A stretch of DNA of 64,000 bases from positions 1 to 64,000 of the forward strand of contig JAOVVO010000343.1 in assembly GCA_028564675.1 (NCBI GenBank). The letters are read 5' to 3'. The notes below the pieces were generated by a model that was not told the origin of the DNA, ran no database searches, and saw only the letters and a list, made by a program, of their open reading frames with translations. The first letter of the stretch is position 1; every line of letters begins with the position of its first letter. Below are positions 36,301 through 50,400 of this stretch, piece by piece. A program made the position numbers and the translations under genes. The DNA is from Onchocerca lupi. Taxonomy: Eukaryota; Nematoda; Chromadorea; Rhabditida; Onchocercidae.

Positions 36301-39300
36301 TCATATATTATTAAATTTTCAACTTAATGTTATCAAACTTCAATTTTATAACTATTTCGAAAATTTCTAGAAATAATTTTTATTCTTTTTTATGATTAAT
36401 AACTTATAAGAGATTGAACCAAGTACTATAAAAGAATGGAACTTTATAATGTTAATTTTATTTTAACGAAAATTCATTTAAAATTATTTCTTCTAAAAAA
36501 TTCAATTTAATTTACAATTACAAATTCAAATGAAAATTATGTGAAAAAAGTTTAAATGAATAGATCAAGTTTTCTTGATCTTTCAATTATTTTTGCTCTA
36601 TTATTACATTAAAGTGAATTATTAAATAAATTAATAATCAGTAAAATAGTAAAGGAAAAGAACTAAGAAATAAATTACAAGTAAATAAACAATCATTTAC
36701 TCATTTTTAATTATATCATTGATTTGAGCAATAAAATTTCAATCTAACGTAAATCGATCAAATAGCAGCAATTATTATTAAATACATCAGCAAAATCCGT
36801 AGTGTTTCAATTCAAAATATTGCATTCATAATAAATTATTTTATCAACAATATATTGTTGATCTAGTATTCATGAAGCATAAAATAATGATGATAAAAAA
36901 GCATTGATAAATAATAGTGCTAAAAAGAATTATGATAAATTAAAGTTTCTCTTTTCGATCATTATTTATGATATCATAAAAAGTTTGGAAGAAATGAAAA
37001 ATTTAATTTCATTCGTCAAAAAAAGAAAAAAAATCACATTATTTGAAGTAAAAATAATAATTAAGTATTGAAAATTGCACTGCTTTTTTTTTTTTTGCTT
37101 ATTCGAAAATATAATGTTTTCATATTTTATTTCTGTTTTTTTTTTCTCATTCAAAAATGGTCAACAAAAATTAGATCATTTTTACTTGCATCAATCAATA
37201 TTGCCATCTTTCAACATTGCTATTCTTTCTTAGATATTTCAGTTAATATACTTTTTCTGAGATATTTCAATTAATCTTCTTCAACAGATTAAAAATGAAC
37301 AAAAAAAAAAAAAGAATTGACAGGTGGAAAGAAAAAAAGAGGAGGAGTTCTTGCAAAAGTTTTACAAAAAACTTTCAGGAGGTGGAGTGATAAGACGGTT
37401 GAGAGTTCATCACTTTTTAAAATTTAAAATAAAAAAAAAAAGGATAATACAATCATTTTCATCTTTCATTCTGATTCATTCGCTATTTGTCCATCAAATC
37501 CAATTTACTCTTTTTTTTCTTGTTTTGTTTTATTCAAAGGTAAAAAAAAAAAAAAAAAAAAAAAAATTTGACGAATAATATTTCATTGTTCACAATATCA
37601 TACTATTAAAACTTAATGCTAACATTATTGCGATAATTTTCATAAAATAATAAGAATTTTAAGAAAAAATTATTTCATTTGATAAGTATTATTCCACAAA
37701 TTGTTTTACTTGAAAGATTTAAAAAAAAAAAAAAAAAAAAAAGAAAAATTTTGTTAAAATTGATTTTGTATTAAAAGAAAATCCAACTATTTTCATCATT
37801 CATTCTAAATGAAGTTTGTGGAATTTTTTCCCTTCTAGTACATTTCCAAAATTTCCATTTATTTTTTCCAGTTTTTGGATTGATTTAATTTAAAAAAAAA
37901 AATGATTTATCTGAAATAGCCAGAAATAAATGTCTATCTAATGTTTAACCAGTTTTTGCATAGAACAACAGACAACGAAATCAAAAGTATTATTACGATG
38001 GATTATAAAAATCTCTCGTGTTTAAATTACATTCATTAAAAAAAATTTATATTCGTTTCCTGTTTCCTTTTGTTTTTTATTTTCAAATATTGTCCATTTG
38101 CTTCATTACTTAACTTTTGCTAATAATTTCTAATTTTTTTTTTTCAATTTTGGATAATTTTTTGGATTTCAAATAATTTATAAATTCCAAGAAATATTTG
38201 AAAGATATTGCTAATCTTAGAAATGTTTGTATAAAATTTTAAAAAATCTGCCAATATGATTTATTGAATATTTTATGCTTGCTTTTGTTTTTGTTTCCAA
38301 CCAGATTTCGAATAACTTTTAAGAATTTTAAAATATTTCAAAAATTAATAAATTTCAAGAGAAATTTTGAAAATTTAGAAAGTATTATTTCGAGCGCATA
38401 CAACATCTTTTTTTAAATACACAAAATGAATTTGTGAAACTGAACTGATAAATAATCATTTCATTAAAATTTTTGAGATAATTCTTTATGTAAATATATC
38501 AAACGAAGTAAATTTTGAAGATTTTTCAAGATAGAGATGAATACGTGCTATAAGTGAAACAATTTTAGTTTTGTTTGATATCGTATAAAGATGGATACGT
38601 ACGTAAGTGAAATAATTACAGTTACGTCTGAAATCATACTTGACAACGAATTTAATAATATTGAAAATAATATGCATTTTTATACTCTGTTATTATTCGT
38701 TCACTTTAAATCATACATTTGTATTTTGACAAAAAAAAAAGAGATATAAATTTAATTTAAAAAAAAAAAAAGATCAAACAATTTTTTTTTTTTTTAAAAA
38801 AAGTAATTTGAAAGATTACATACGGATAAATTTCGATATTTTTTTAAATTTTTCAATATTATTTTACTATTTCTTTTTCAAATCATTTATTGTGAAAAAA
38901 TGAAAAGAATATTTTGAATATGAAGAAAAACTAACAGAATATGAAATCATTTCTCTTTCTTTCTTTCTTTCTTTAAAACTATTCCGTCTTTTTGAAGAAT
39001 GTATGTTTTAAAAAGGAGGAAATGATGAAATATAAAATTTCGCTTTCGAAATCATTCGATTCCTTTCAAATATATTTATATTCAAAAAAAAAAAAAAAAA
39101 AAAATAAAGAAGTTCATAATCTATGAGATATAAAATATAATTAATTTTAAAAAACTGATCTGAATAATTTATAATTTTTAAAGTCTTCGCACTTTAAGTT
39201 TTTTCGATTTTTCAAGTTTATATTTCGTTAATTTTCAAATTTTCTAATATTTTAATATTTAACATATATATTCTACTAAAAATTTGAAATCATTGACCTT

Positions 39301-39357
39301 GTAATGCTAGCGAGTTAATTGTTACAGTATCGAAAACATGTTAAATATTCAGCCGAG

Positions 39358-39480
39358 GTCATCCATTCAATCATCATCATTATCATTATCATCATTTTCA
39401 TCATCACCGTTATCACCATAATCATTATCATCATCATTATTATAATCAGCATCATTATCAACATTACTATTAGAATCAAT
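39358..39480. repeat. (ATC)n-type microsatellite
   Basis: Imperfect ATC/ATT trinucleotide array. It generates an open isoleucine-rich frame on the plus strand and a methionine-rich frame on the minus strand, both rejected as genes. Confidence 0.85.
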
Positions 39481-41077
39481 TTTTCCTCTTTTGAAATCAT
39501 CAATAACTTTAATTATCAGATTATTTCAATAGACTTGCCAAACAGTTGACATCATCAATTTTTCATCTCTCATGCATAGGTGCTTTGAAATATCTGACAT
39601 GCAATTTATATTTAAACGAATATTTGAGTAATTTTATTAAATTTTAAAAAATTTAAACAGTCTAAAAAAGAAAAAAAAACCGAAAAATCTTCCCTTCGAA
39701 ATTTTTGCATTTAAATCTTTGTTAATTAAAATTTTTTGCCAATTTTATTTAACCATTTTTCAATTTTCATTCATTCAATTGTATTTTTTTTATTTGCGCT
39801 ATTAGGAAATTTTAAAATTTCACTTAAAAGACTTTTCTTTTTTCTTTTATTAATAGCAAAGTAGAAGTATTTGCATGATAATAAATAGACACCGAAAAAA
39901 TTTCAATTTTATAATTTATGTAATTGTGGAAGATTAGACGGAAGTATTAGAAGGACGATTTTCTCAATTATTTAATAAATCTTGCCAACTTATGACGGAA
40001 ATGTAAATTTTAAATATTTAAAGGAGAAAAAAGAATGAAAAATATGACTAAAAAAAAAAAATTCTGAATAACTAAAAAAGTTTTTGAAAACTTTTTGAAA
40101 TTTCGTATAATTTCCATTTGATTTTTGTCTATTTTAAAATTCTAAATCTAATGTTTTTCTTTTTTTCTCCTTTTTTTCATCTTTTCTTTTCTTTTTTTTT
40201 TCTTGTGAATTTATGCATAAAAGCTATCGATATGCTGTATGCTCTCAAACAATGTTTTTATTACATTATTTCAATACTTTTTGACATTTTTGAATTTGTT
40301 TATTTTATCTTTCGTCTCTTTTTATTGCCAAAATAGTAGGCATAAAATATATTTGTCATTTCCTTTTTCTCTCTTTTTTTCCATTTTTTGTTTTTAAATT
40401 TCGAAAAAAAAAAACGAAAAAAAAAAGCTTAAAGACTTAAAATTAATCGAATTAAATAACATAGTAATGATAAACTTAAATTGCAAAATAAATTTGACCA
40501 TTTTAGGCATATCTTATAAGGATTAATCATATTCATATGATATTGAAATGAGTAATTATGATTAAAAACTGAAAGTTTTTTTTTTTTTTTTTGAAATATT
40601 AGAAGTTCTATTTAAAAAAGTATAGTCTTCAATTTCATTCTATTTGATTTTTAATATATTCCTAATCGGATCTTACAAATTAGTTGTATTCATAAGAGTT
40701 GGAAGGATGAGTTAGTTGCAGTTAAAAATTAATCAAATCTTTCAAACTTAATCATTAGTAGAAATTTTATTCAAAAATTCAACTCTTAGGTATAAAAGAG
40801 ATGAAAGTTTAGCTTATATTTTTGCCTGAAACAAGTTTTGACTTGATGTTTGATGCAATTAATTTAAAAATTAAGAATTCTGTTCAAAAAAAAAAATCAA
40901 TTTTAAAAAGTATAATTCGAAAAGAATAATCTTCAAATTTATTCTTTTCAATATTTCTTCTCCGCCCAGTTGCTTGTAATAAACAAAAATTATTGTTATA
41001 AATGTTTGCTAATGAATTATTTTGCTTACTGTAAATAAATTATAAGTCGGGATTTCAGGAAACAGTCTTCTTCAATC

Positions 41078-44000
41078 ATGACGATACTAACAAAATTTTC
41101 ATATTTTTTAATTTTTCAATTTGGTTTATTGTTGAATTTAACAATGGCTTCAAAACTTGATATAAAACTTGAAGATGTAAGATATTCAAAATTTTATTTG
41201 TTTACAAAATTTGCAAATTAAACTGAAATTTTAAGATTTAATATCAGAAAAAGTTAAAATAGATCTTATTTTAAAATTCAAATTTAACTTAATATTTTTG
41301 AATTTGAATTAACATAATCTCAAAAAAAAAAAAGAAAGAAAAAAATTTCGCAGTATTAAAATTCTTATATTTTTTCCTCTTTTTCACAATTTCCAAAAAT
41401 ATTTCATTCTATCTAATTTTAAACTTTTTCTTCTTCTCTTATTTTTTTTTTTTGCTTTTGTTTGTTTTAGGTTATCAATGAAAATACAATTGAAGAAGAA
41501 ACAACACTAACAGAGGAAGATTTTGATAAAATTATCGATGAAGAATTCAATCTTACACTGTTAGGTATTCAAATGAAATCTGATCCAACAATGGGTAAAA
41601 TGCTTGAAGGAGACATTGCTTTTCCAGATTTGAAAATATTTGCTGATTATCGAAATAATCGTGCAGAACGAAGTGTCGTAAGACAGATTTATAGGTAGCA
41701 ATTAAAATTTGCAACAATTATTTAAAAAGTTTTAGATTCTTTTATAAATCTACAATTAACTAAAATAATAATCATACATATTATAATAATAATCGTTGAA
41801 AAAAAAAAATAAATAAAATTTCAATATCATACTATAAATAATTAGTTTTTTAAAGTTTATACTATTAATAAATAATTAAAATTTTATTACAAAAAAAAAA
41901 GAAAAAAGAAAAATCAAATTTTTTGACCAAATTTTTATTAAATTTTAAAAAATTATCAATTTTCGAAATTCAAATTTACTTACAATCTTATATCTATATA
42001 TCCATTTTTTTTTTTTTTTAAATTTACTTTAAAATAAATAATCAAATATTTTAGACGTTGGCCGAATGCTGAAATACCGTATGCTATCAGTTCACGTTAC
42101 GGATCATATTCACGTTCCGTAATTGCAAAAGCAATGAAAAAATTTCATGATATAAGTTGTGTACGATTTGTTCCACGTATTCATGAAAAACATGATGATT
42201 ATATTTATATTCTTCCGCATGACGGATGCTATTCGTTTGTCGGACGTGCCGGAGGACGTCAACCGGTTTCACTGGAAGCAAGTTGCATTCAATCCGGTAC
42301 AATAATCCACGAATTAATGCATGTCATCGGTTTTTTTCATGAACAATCCCGGTAATTTACTAGAATTACAAATATTATAATAAGTATTCGTAATTATGAT
42401 ATTTTAATTTTGTCTTATCGATATAATATATTACTTTAATTTAATTTAAAATATTTATGACAAAAAATTTAAGATTGATAGATTGATTAATCAAAAATTG
42501 ACTGAAAAAAGTTCTAATTACACTATGAAAATTAATAACTAATAAATATAAAATTGGGAAAAAAAATCCCTGTAATGAATGATGAAATTATCGGTGTAAT
42601 ATTATTTGTTAATTCAATCCTTGTTTTCAAATTAATAATACAGAAGTTTTTTTTTAAGAGGCAAAAATTAAAAAAAAAACTTTTTTAAGAAACAAAAATT
42701 TGAATTTAAGAAGCAAAAATTAAAAAAAAAAAGGATGTTTAAAAGATGAAAAAACTAAAATGAAAAAAAAATGTGCAATGTTTTCTCATTTAAAAAAAAA
42801 AAAAAAAAAACTGTTTTAAAAAAGTTTTATAAACTGTATTTGAAATGAAGAAATTAAAATAATTGAATGAAAAATTAAAAAATTAGTTAAAAATTCGCTT
42901 GTTTTCTTATTCATTTGTTACTATAAAAGAAAGAAAATTTTGTTACTATAAAAGAAAGAAAATTAATTTCTTTTTCAAAACAATTCAAAATTTAAATTAA
43001 CTTCTTTCCTAGGATAATTCAAAATTTAAATTGATTTCGTTCTTAATAATCCAAAATTTAAATCAGCAAACAGAACGATCAGTGATCAAAAATAAACGTT
43101 TAAGCTTATGGATAATATAATCGCAATCATGCTTTTCTGAAAGATATATTTTCGGAATATTGAGATATCGGGGTGGAGCGGGGGAGCAAAGTATGGAGAA
43201 ATAAAGAGATAAGGAAATGAAGAAAATTAATTAATTAATCGTTTATTTTAAGACCTGATCGTGATGAGTATATTGAAATTATGTGGCACAATGTAATTCG
43301 TGGTTCTGAAAATCAATTTGATAAGCAAAGTTTACGATATCTTGATCCGCTCAATGAATCCTACGATTATTCATCTATCATGCATTATGGTCCATATGCA
43401 TTTAGTGGTAATGGACGTCGAACAATTATTGCTCTTAAGGTTTTCATTTTTTTTTTTTTTTTTTTTTTTTGATAAATTAAAACAAAAAAAAAAAATTGTA
43501 ATCAATACTTCAAAAATTATTCTTCTATTAATAGCGAAATAATTTGATAATTAAAGTTCATAATTATTATATTAAAATTTTTCAAATTGTTTTAATTTAT
43601 AAATTTAAAATTTAAATATTATTAATAATTATTTCTTAGTAAATCAAATTCGCAAAATTTCCATCTGAATTATATTATCAATTAATTAATAGTTTTTAAT
43701 TGAATTATTTCGTAGAAAGTTTTTATTTTAACAATTTTTAGCCTGGTGCAGGTAGAATGGGACAACGTGTCGCATTAACAGAAATTGATATACGAAAAAT
43801 CAATAAATTATATCCTTGTACACGAAAATCATCATCAAGTCATGAAAGTTCGATTGAAGATAACGCTGTGATTACGAGACCAATAGTTCCGATCAAAGTT
43901 AGATTTTTCCAAAAAACATCGATTAAGCAAAAATTTATTGAATGGCATAGCAATTTGATAAGTAATACAAATTCGATCAATCAACATTCGATCAAAATTA

Positions 44001-44971
44001 AGCATATATTTAAATAATGATGAAAAAATTAATAAATAAGCACATTCGTAAATAAAAGGAGCAAAAAAGTAAACAAACAAGAAAGATTTTTCTTTTTTTT
44101 TTTTTTTGCAATTAACTTACATTCATTGCAAATCTTTTCAATAATAATTACCGGATTTTTTCTTAAATTTTCATGATTAATTACCATCTTAGTTATACTT
44201 AATTTAGTTTTTGATCATAACTAATCAAGAAATTAATGAATTTCACCGTAATATATGTTCAATATGTTGTGTTGTGCTGTGTTGTGCTTTTGTTTATTAT
44301 TTTATTTGTGTTGTTATTGTTGTTGATGTTTTTCAGTATTTGTTATTTATTCGTTCTGTTATTTATTTTTAAAATCATATTTTAAAATAATACCTCAATT
44401 GTTGATTTATTCATTCCAAATAACAAGTTAAGCTATTCATTTTGTTCAAATTTTGTAAGACATTCCTTTTCGTGATTAATTATTATTGTTAAAATTTTAA
44501 ATAAAACAAAAATTTTTGAAGAATGATTCAAGAATTTCCAATTTATATCTTTCCAAATCTATTTTTTGTTTTCTATTTTATTTAATTTTTATTTATTTTT
44601 TTTTTGTAAAGATTTTAATTAGTATGAGATAAACAAAATAAGTGAACTATTATTGGAATGATTAGAATAAAAATTAATAAATCTCATTTCATTTATCATT
44701 ATACCAACTTTTTTTTTTCTATTAATATTATCATCCATTTATTTTATTTTCCTCATTTTTTTTAAATATATTGATCAAAATTAATTAATTCTCGTACAAT
44801 CATTGAAAATATTCTGTTTACTTTCAGCCTATTGATGAGTGTACTGATAAAAGTTGGCGTTGTGTCATTTGGTCATTATCAATTTTCGATTATTGCTCAA
44901 GCAAGACAATTGCTAATGATATATGTCCGAAATCATGTGGTACTTGTTATGCTCAATTGGTAAACAAACTG

Positions 44972-45005
<34 letters not shown>

Positions 45006-45665
45006 AAACAATAACAACAAAATCTCGATTTAAATCGATATTAATAGGCTCACCATCAGAATTTACTATTAATACAAATATGAATATTGGAGAAATACGG
45101 CATTTAACTACTACTAGTACTATTTCTCCTACAACTATGACAACATCAAAAGATAAATTTGAAAGTACAAGTAAGTTAAATTAACAAAATTTTAAATTTT
45201 TATATAATTGATGAAATGAATACTTTAAAAATATAATCTTATCAAATAAATTGTTTAATTTATTTCACATGTTTTGATTGAATTTTATAAAAATAAAAAA
45301 TAAAGATAAAAAATTTCAAAAAAAAATTATTTCTTTTATAATTTTCAGCAACTATTTGCCGTGATCTCGATTATTCATGTCCAATATTGGTCCGAATTAC
45401 TGATTGTAATGATTTTTTACCACATTATTCGATGAAAACTGTTTGCCCTTTATCTTGTGGTCTTTGCTCGAATAATGATAATAATAATAATAATAAGAAC
45501 AAAAACAATAATGTTATCAGTGATAACAATAACAATAAAACGCCGAAAAAACCCGAAAAAATGTGTGAAGATCGAGGAAGTTATTTAACGTGTAAGTTGG
45601 CGCTTTTTTTCGATGAATGCGATGAAAAAGTGAATTTATGCGCGAAAACTTGCAATGCTTGTTGA
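41078..45665 (+). CDS. Secreted astacin-family metalloprotease with three ShK domains
   Basis: Seven exons: 41078-41176, 41471-41694, 42055-42351, 43253-43439, 43742-43897, 44828-45170 and 45349-45665. Phases agree and the product is 540 residues. A signal peptide (about 1-25) and an acidic propeptide precede RRWPNAEIPYAISS, a typical astacin mature N-terminus. The zinc motif HELMHVIGFFHEQSR (193-207) carries three His ligands and the catalytic Glu. The Met-turn SIMHYGPYAFS has Met250 and Tyr252. The catalytic domain ends at KINKLYPC. Three six-cysteine ShK domains follow, the first two separated by a Thr/Ser linker coded by an ACA repeat, the last two by an Asn-rich linker. This is the architecture of nematode NAS proteases with ShK tails (NAS-13 to NAS-15 type), used in cuticle, gut or secreted roles. 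An acceptor at 41051-41058 precedes the ATG. Retaining intron 5 would stop the protein at 44017. Confidence 0.94.
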
Positions 45666-46659
45666 TGACTAATAATTTTTTTTTTTTTTTTTTAAAAATT
45701 TATGAAATAAAAAAAGAGGAAGGATAGGAACTAAATTCATATTTAAATATTCATTTAAAAAAATCGTAAAATTCTAAAAATGGAAAGCATTTTTTCCCAT
45801 TTACTAACTAAAGGGAATGTTCAACTCAAGTAATAATTTTGAAAAATAAAAATTTCAATTTGATAAAATCGAAAATTAATTAATATAATGGATATCTCGC
45901 AATATTTCCGCCTGAATTTACAACGTTATTTACAAATTTACAACTGTTTGTCCAGTTGTATTTGTTCAATTGCAAAGATTAAGCTGGAAATGACACATAA
46001 ATTTACCGCTTTAAGGTTAATCTGGTCAAATTAATCAGATTACCTATTTTTATCATTCCAATGTAGCAAAGATTATTTCGTGGGCTAGCTTTTACATGGT
46101 CGAGAAGTTAATCTAAAAGTCAATTTTTCTTCCGGTGAAGTTTTCTTGTTGCTGACGATATGAAATTGGCATACCTATTATTCGTAATTACTGATTTAAT
46201 AAGAAAAAATTTGAATTTTTACTGAATGCAATTGTTTATTTTCTTATATTGAAACTATTTGCTCGCCTTTAGAAAAATGAATTCGAAAACTTATCAAGAA
46301 AATTTCATGTTCTTGAAAAAAATCTGCTCAATTTTTCGTGTAAAAATTTCACTTTATCATTAATTAAAATCTTGTCTCTCATAATAATTATTTAAATCAA
46401 TTACTATTATCAATGTCAATGATTAAAAAATATGCTTTATTGAATTTCATTTCCAATTTGTACAACATTCCAATAATGTATTCACAATAATTGCTGATTT
46501 TGTATGGTTTTAAAATAAAAGTCCTTTCTTTTTCTGAAACTATTAATCACATGTTATGCACGGAATTAATTTATGCTTAATATTGTTATGATTTGATAAG
46601 GAACAGAAAAAATCATTGAAAGTAATGTTTTCTGTATTATATTTAAGGAAAAAACGATG
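45666..46659. other. 3' flank of the astacin gene
   Basis: AT-rich sequence with a poly-T tract about 10 bp after the stop codon (45677-45692). No exon found before the fold-back repeat. Confidence 0.5.
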
Positions 46660-47194
46660 AAAAAATGTTTTTAAATTCTTCAATGTTTCTTTTTTTTTTT
46701 TTTTGAAAATAAAAAAGCATTGATATGATAAATAAATCTATGCTTGAAATAAAGAAATTGGCATGCATTAAAATGAATGAAAAAGACTGAGATGTATATT
46801 ATAGCTCATCCAATCATATTTCGTCAAATTTTCATCAAATCCTTCGATTTTGATGACATACGAAAAGACTGTTTATTTCAAGAATCGATATTGAATATAT
46901 CAAGACTTGGTTGTCTTGACGTAAACAAATGTCAGTTAAATCCTAACAAAAACATAACCAGAACAAATGCATAATATCTATTTTTGAATAAGTAGCCTAT
47001 TCGTCTATTATCAAAATCGGAAGATTTGATGAAAATTTGACGAAATTTGATTGAATGAGCTGTAATATACACTTCAATCTTTTTCATTCGTTTCAATGCA
47101 TGCCAATTTTTTTATATCAAGCATAGATTTATTTATCATATCAATGCTTATTTAAAAAAAAAAAGAAACAATGAAGAATTGAAAAACATTTTTT
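46660..47194. repeat. Long fold-back inverted repeat (about 190-bp arms, 155-bp spacer)
   Basis: Left arm 46660-46854 pairs with right arm 47010-47194. Paired words include TTCTTCAATGTTTC with its complement at 47167-47180, TGATAAATAAATCTATGCTTGA at 46728 with its complement near 47118-47140, and TCAAATTTTCATCAAATC with its complement near 47027-47044. Arms differ by scattered substitutions and small indels. The 65-residue frame 46777-46974 runs from arm into spacer and is not called. It may be a fold-back transposon or MITE; an RNA across it would form a long hairpin. Confidence 0.8.
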
Positions 47195-47421
47195 AATATG
47201 ACTACTACCATGTGATCACATAAAAACATTATTGTATAATCACTAAAACTAAACTTAAGTTATTCAGAATAAACTGTAAAAAATCCCATTCTCATAGCTT
47301 CGAAATGAATTCCTCAAATTCGTTGAGCAATACTATCATATAACATTAAAGCTCAATGTCTTATTGGAAATTACAAAAGTCCTTAAAAAAACGAAAAAAA
47401 AAAAAAAAAAAAAAAAGAAAT

Positions 47422-50400
47422 TCACACATTGACTTCCTCTTTCACCATCTTATCTTCGATTAATACATATTCTTTTTGTTCATCAGGTAATGAATTATTG
47501 GTTGGTTTCACCGAATCTTCCGGTTGTGATATGCGTTTTGACCTTGGCAAAAGTTTTTGATCTATCGGAATACCAAGTTTTTTCTTCCATTTCTCTTCAA
47601 AACTCAGAATTGCTTCCACCTTTAAAAAAGCCATTAAATCGATTTATTCCTTAGTTATAATAGCGATCATTAAAATCAAGACTCATTAACAAACTAATTT
47701 AAAAAGTGCTTTATACGTGATATTTTAATAAAAATTAATTTAAATTCTTGTAAAAAATTTTTCCAACAACTTCCTACTTTACTTGACCTTTACTGTTTTT
47801 TAATAACATACTTCTACTCATAAATGATGAAAAGAAAAGAAGGAAATTATTTTTGAAATACCTCTTGTGTCCATGAATAGCCACTAGGTGAACCAACCAA
47901 TAAATGTCGTAATTTACCACCCGAAAGTTCGTCTAATCGTTCGAATTCAGCAATTTCCATTTCCGGAAGTTCACGTCGAATTGTGCTATAAATATTAAAA
48001 TGCTATATGGCAAAATTCTTTTTCTGCAAAATGGATTTGAAATAAAAAAAGAAAAAGAACTTTCATCCTAATGATTAATAAAACTATCAAATCACTACGT
48101 ACAATATATCTTCTGCATTACAAATCAAACATAATGAGTTAATCCGTCGGAAAAGTTTAGAGTATCAATTATCAAATCACTTCGTTTAGCTGATAAATTG
48201 AGCAAACTATTAACGGTTTTATAAAGAAAGAAGTAAAAAAAAAAGTGCTTTAAGTCTCCCATTTTACTCATCTATAATAACGGATATAAACAGTTGCAAT
48301 GATGTAATAAGTATGAAGAAAAAGACAGTAAAATTTGAATTTATAATTTGAAATTAAAAAGCAAAACCTTGTCATCAGTGGTTTATCTTCATCCGAAACA
48401 GCAGGTCGTTCGTTTACTCGGCCAGCAACATAGAATAATCGCCCATCATCATCCTCAGCATATGCATTACCTGTAAACAATAAAAAGTAAATTCGTTTCC
48501 TTTTATATAGCAAAGTTAGAATGGAAGCTTTGTAATTTATTTATAAATACCACCTTCATATTTTCTGAAAAATTTTTGAAAAACTTTGACAACCAAAATG
48601 AGCTAGCGCAGTTTAATCAGAATATTCGTTCACATATTTAGTTTTGAACAAATAATTCAGAATCACGGATATAAAGCTTCCGAATTCCTTCTTGCCTCCT
48701 TTTTCATCTTATCTTTCACATTCATTCATGAATCAACTGTAGTATCTATATCAATTCTTGCGTTATAATAGTATCAATAAACAACCTTTCGCATCAGTAA
48801 CAACCCTCTCGTTTGCCAAAAGTTTCATTTCACTCTGTAATGACTGCATGGCATTTTCATAATTGATCCCAAATACTTTCAAATTCGGAATTGATTCTTC
48901 CAATAACAAAGCTGTTTTTGCTATATCCTAAAACATTTATTACAATATAATAATTATATTTTATAACCTTTTATTTTAATTACTAACTCATGAAGAATGA
49001 AAACATGCAAATATTTCTACGATAAATGATCATTCATGAGTAAATAAAGATCATTTAAGTGTAATCACTTTCCAAGTATGAAAGATTCATTCATCTTTTG
49101 TCATTTCTTTATCCTTTCTTTTCCTTCCAAGCAAAAAAAAAAAAAGATCGAAAAAATCGGAATTTTTCCTTAAACAGCATATCCCTTAATGATATTATCA
49201 ATACTTTGACATGATCCAATCCTTCCAATCGAAGATAGCGCAATTTCTTGAGCGTTCTTAGTCCAGCCAAACCTTTGGCTGTGATTCGATTACAATCACT
49301 GAGATCTAGCATTTCAAGCGATTCCGGAAACAATGCACCAATTCGTGACATCATCCAGTCGTCCGCATAATAACAACCAGCAAGTCTTAGTAGACGTAAA
49401 TGGCTTAGATCAATCAAATTTTCCAGACCTGAATTGAATTCAGTATTGATTATTCATGTCTAAAAAAGGGAAAAAACTTAACAACTTAACAAACTTTACA
49501 AAGTTCTTTTAGGAATGCGAATATTGCACAGCTGTAGTTTATTTTGAAAAAAAAATTGCAAACATTCATGAATGAAAATTACAACTCCTTTATTAAATGT
49601 AAACAAAAACGCGATTTTTAATTGCTAATCAACAACTAACATATTGTTATTAATATTATTAGTGTTCTTAATAATATCAAATCTTAAAACAAGATTTATA
49701 TTTCGAGCAAACCTTCGAACATCAATTCTGTATCGCTAGCATCAATTGCTTCAATGTACAAGCCTGGAATTTTTTGTCCCGGTAATGAGTAATTTCCCTT
49801 TTCATCCTTTTTAATCCATATATTATCAGCAACAAACTTCACAGCTGCTCCACGATGAACCAAAAAATGAGCAGCAGCTAAATCTGGGCCAAGAAATAAT
49901 AAACGTTCCGGAATAAACCTGAAAAATTATGAAATATAACTAAAACATGCTATTATACAATACGGTTAATTTGACTTGAATGTCACGAAACTATAATCTA
50001 TTAAAATCGTTTTTAAAACAAAAGTCATTCCAGCTTGTTATGGCAATGCTATTTTTTCCTTTTTTTCTTTTGATCCTGAAATTTCTAATTACTTGGCGAC
50101 ATTATTAGGATAATTTCAACATAATTTTACTAGATTTGATTGCTTTTTCTATTGGAATAAACGAAAATTATGAATTCCAATGATTCCAACATTCCTCAAA
50201 AACAAAGTTCGAAAAATTCTCCGATAAATTCTTTCTCAAATCAAAGAAATTTTCAAAATAATAAACATAATAATAAAAAAAAAAAAACTGCAAAAAAGAT
50301 ATCCATTTTGAAATTTGAATCATTCTTTAGTAAGAAAAACTCTTTCTGAAATATGCAAGAGACATAAATTTACAAATATTTGCTCATCATCTTTATAATA

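Larger units (their letters stand above)
32923..41058. other. 8.1-kb gene-free AT-rich interval
   Basis: Spans the divergent promoter side of MOB4 and the upstream flank of the astacin gene. Contents are simple repeats and long poly-A/T runs (for example 34581-34600, 35769-35787, 37540-37566, 37720-37742, 39087-39104). Open frames here are F/I/L/K-rich and have no splice context. No exon or RNA gene was recognised. Confidence 0.5.

Noticed and set aside
39315..39549. Isoleucine-rich and methionine-rich frames
   Set aside because: They are translations of an ATC/ATT microsatellite.
46777..46974. 65-residue plus-strand frame
   Set aside because: It spans one fold-back arm and the spacer, with no splice or start context.
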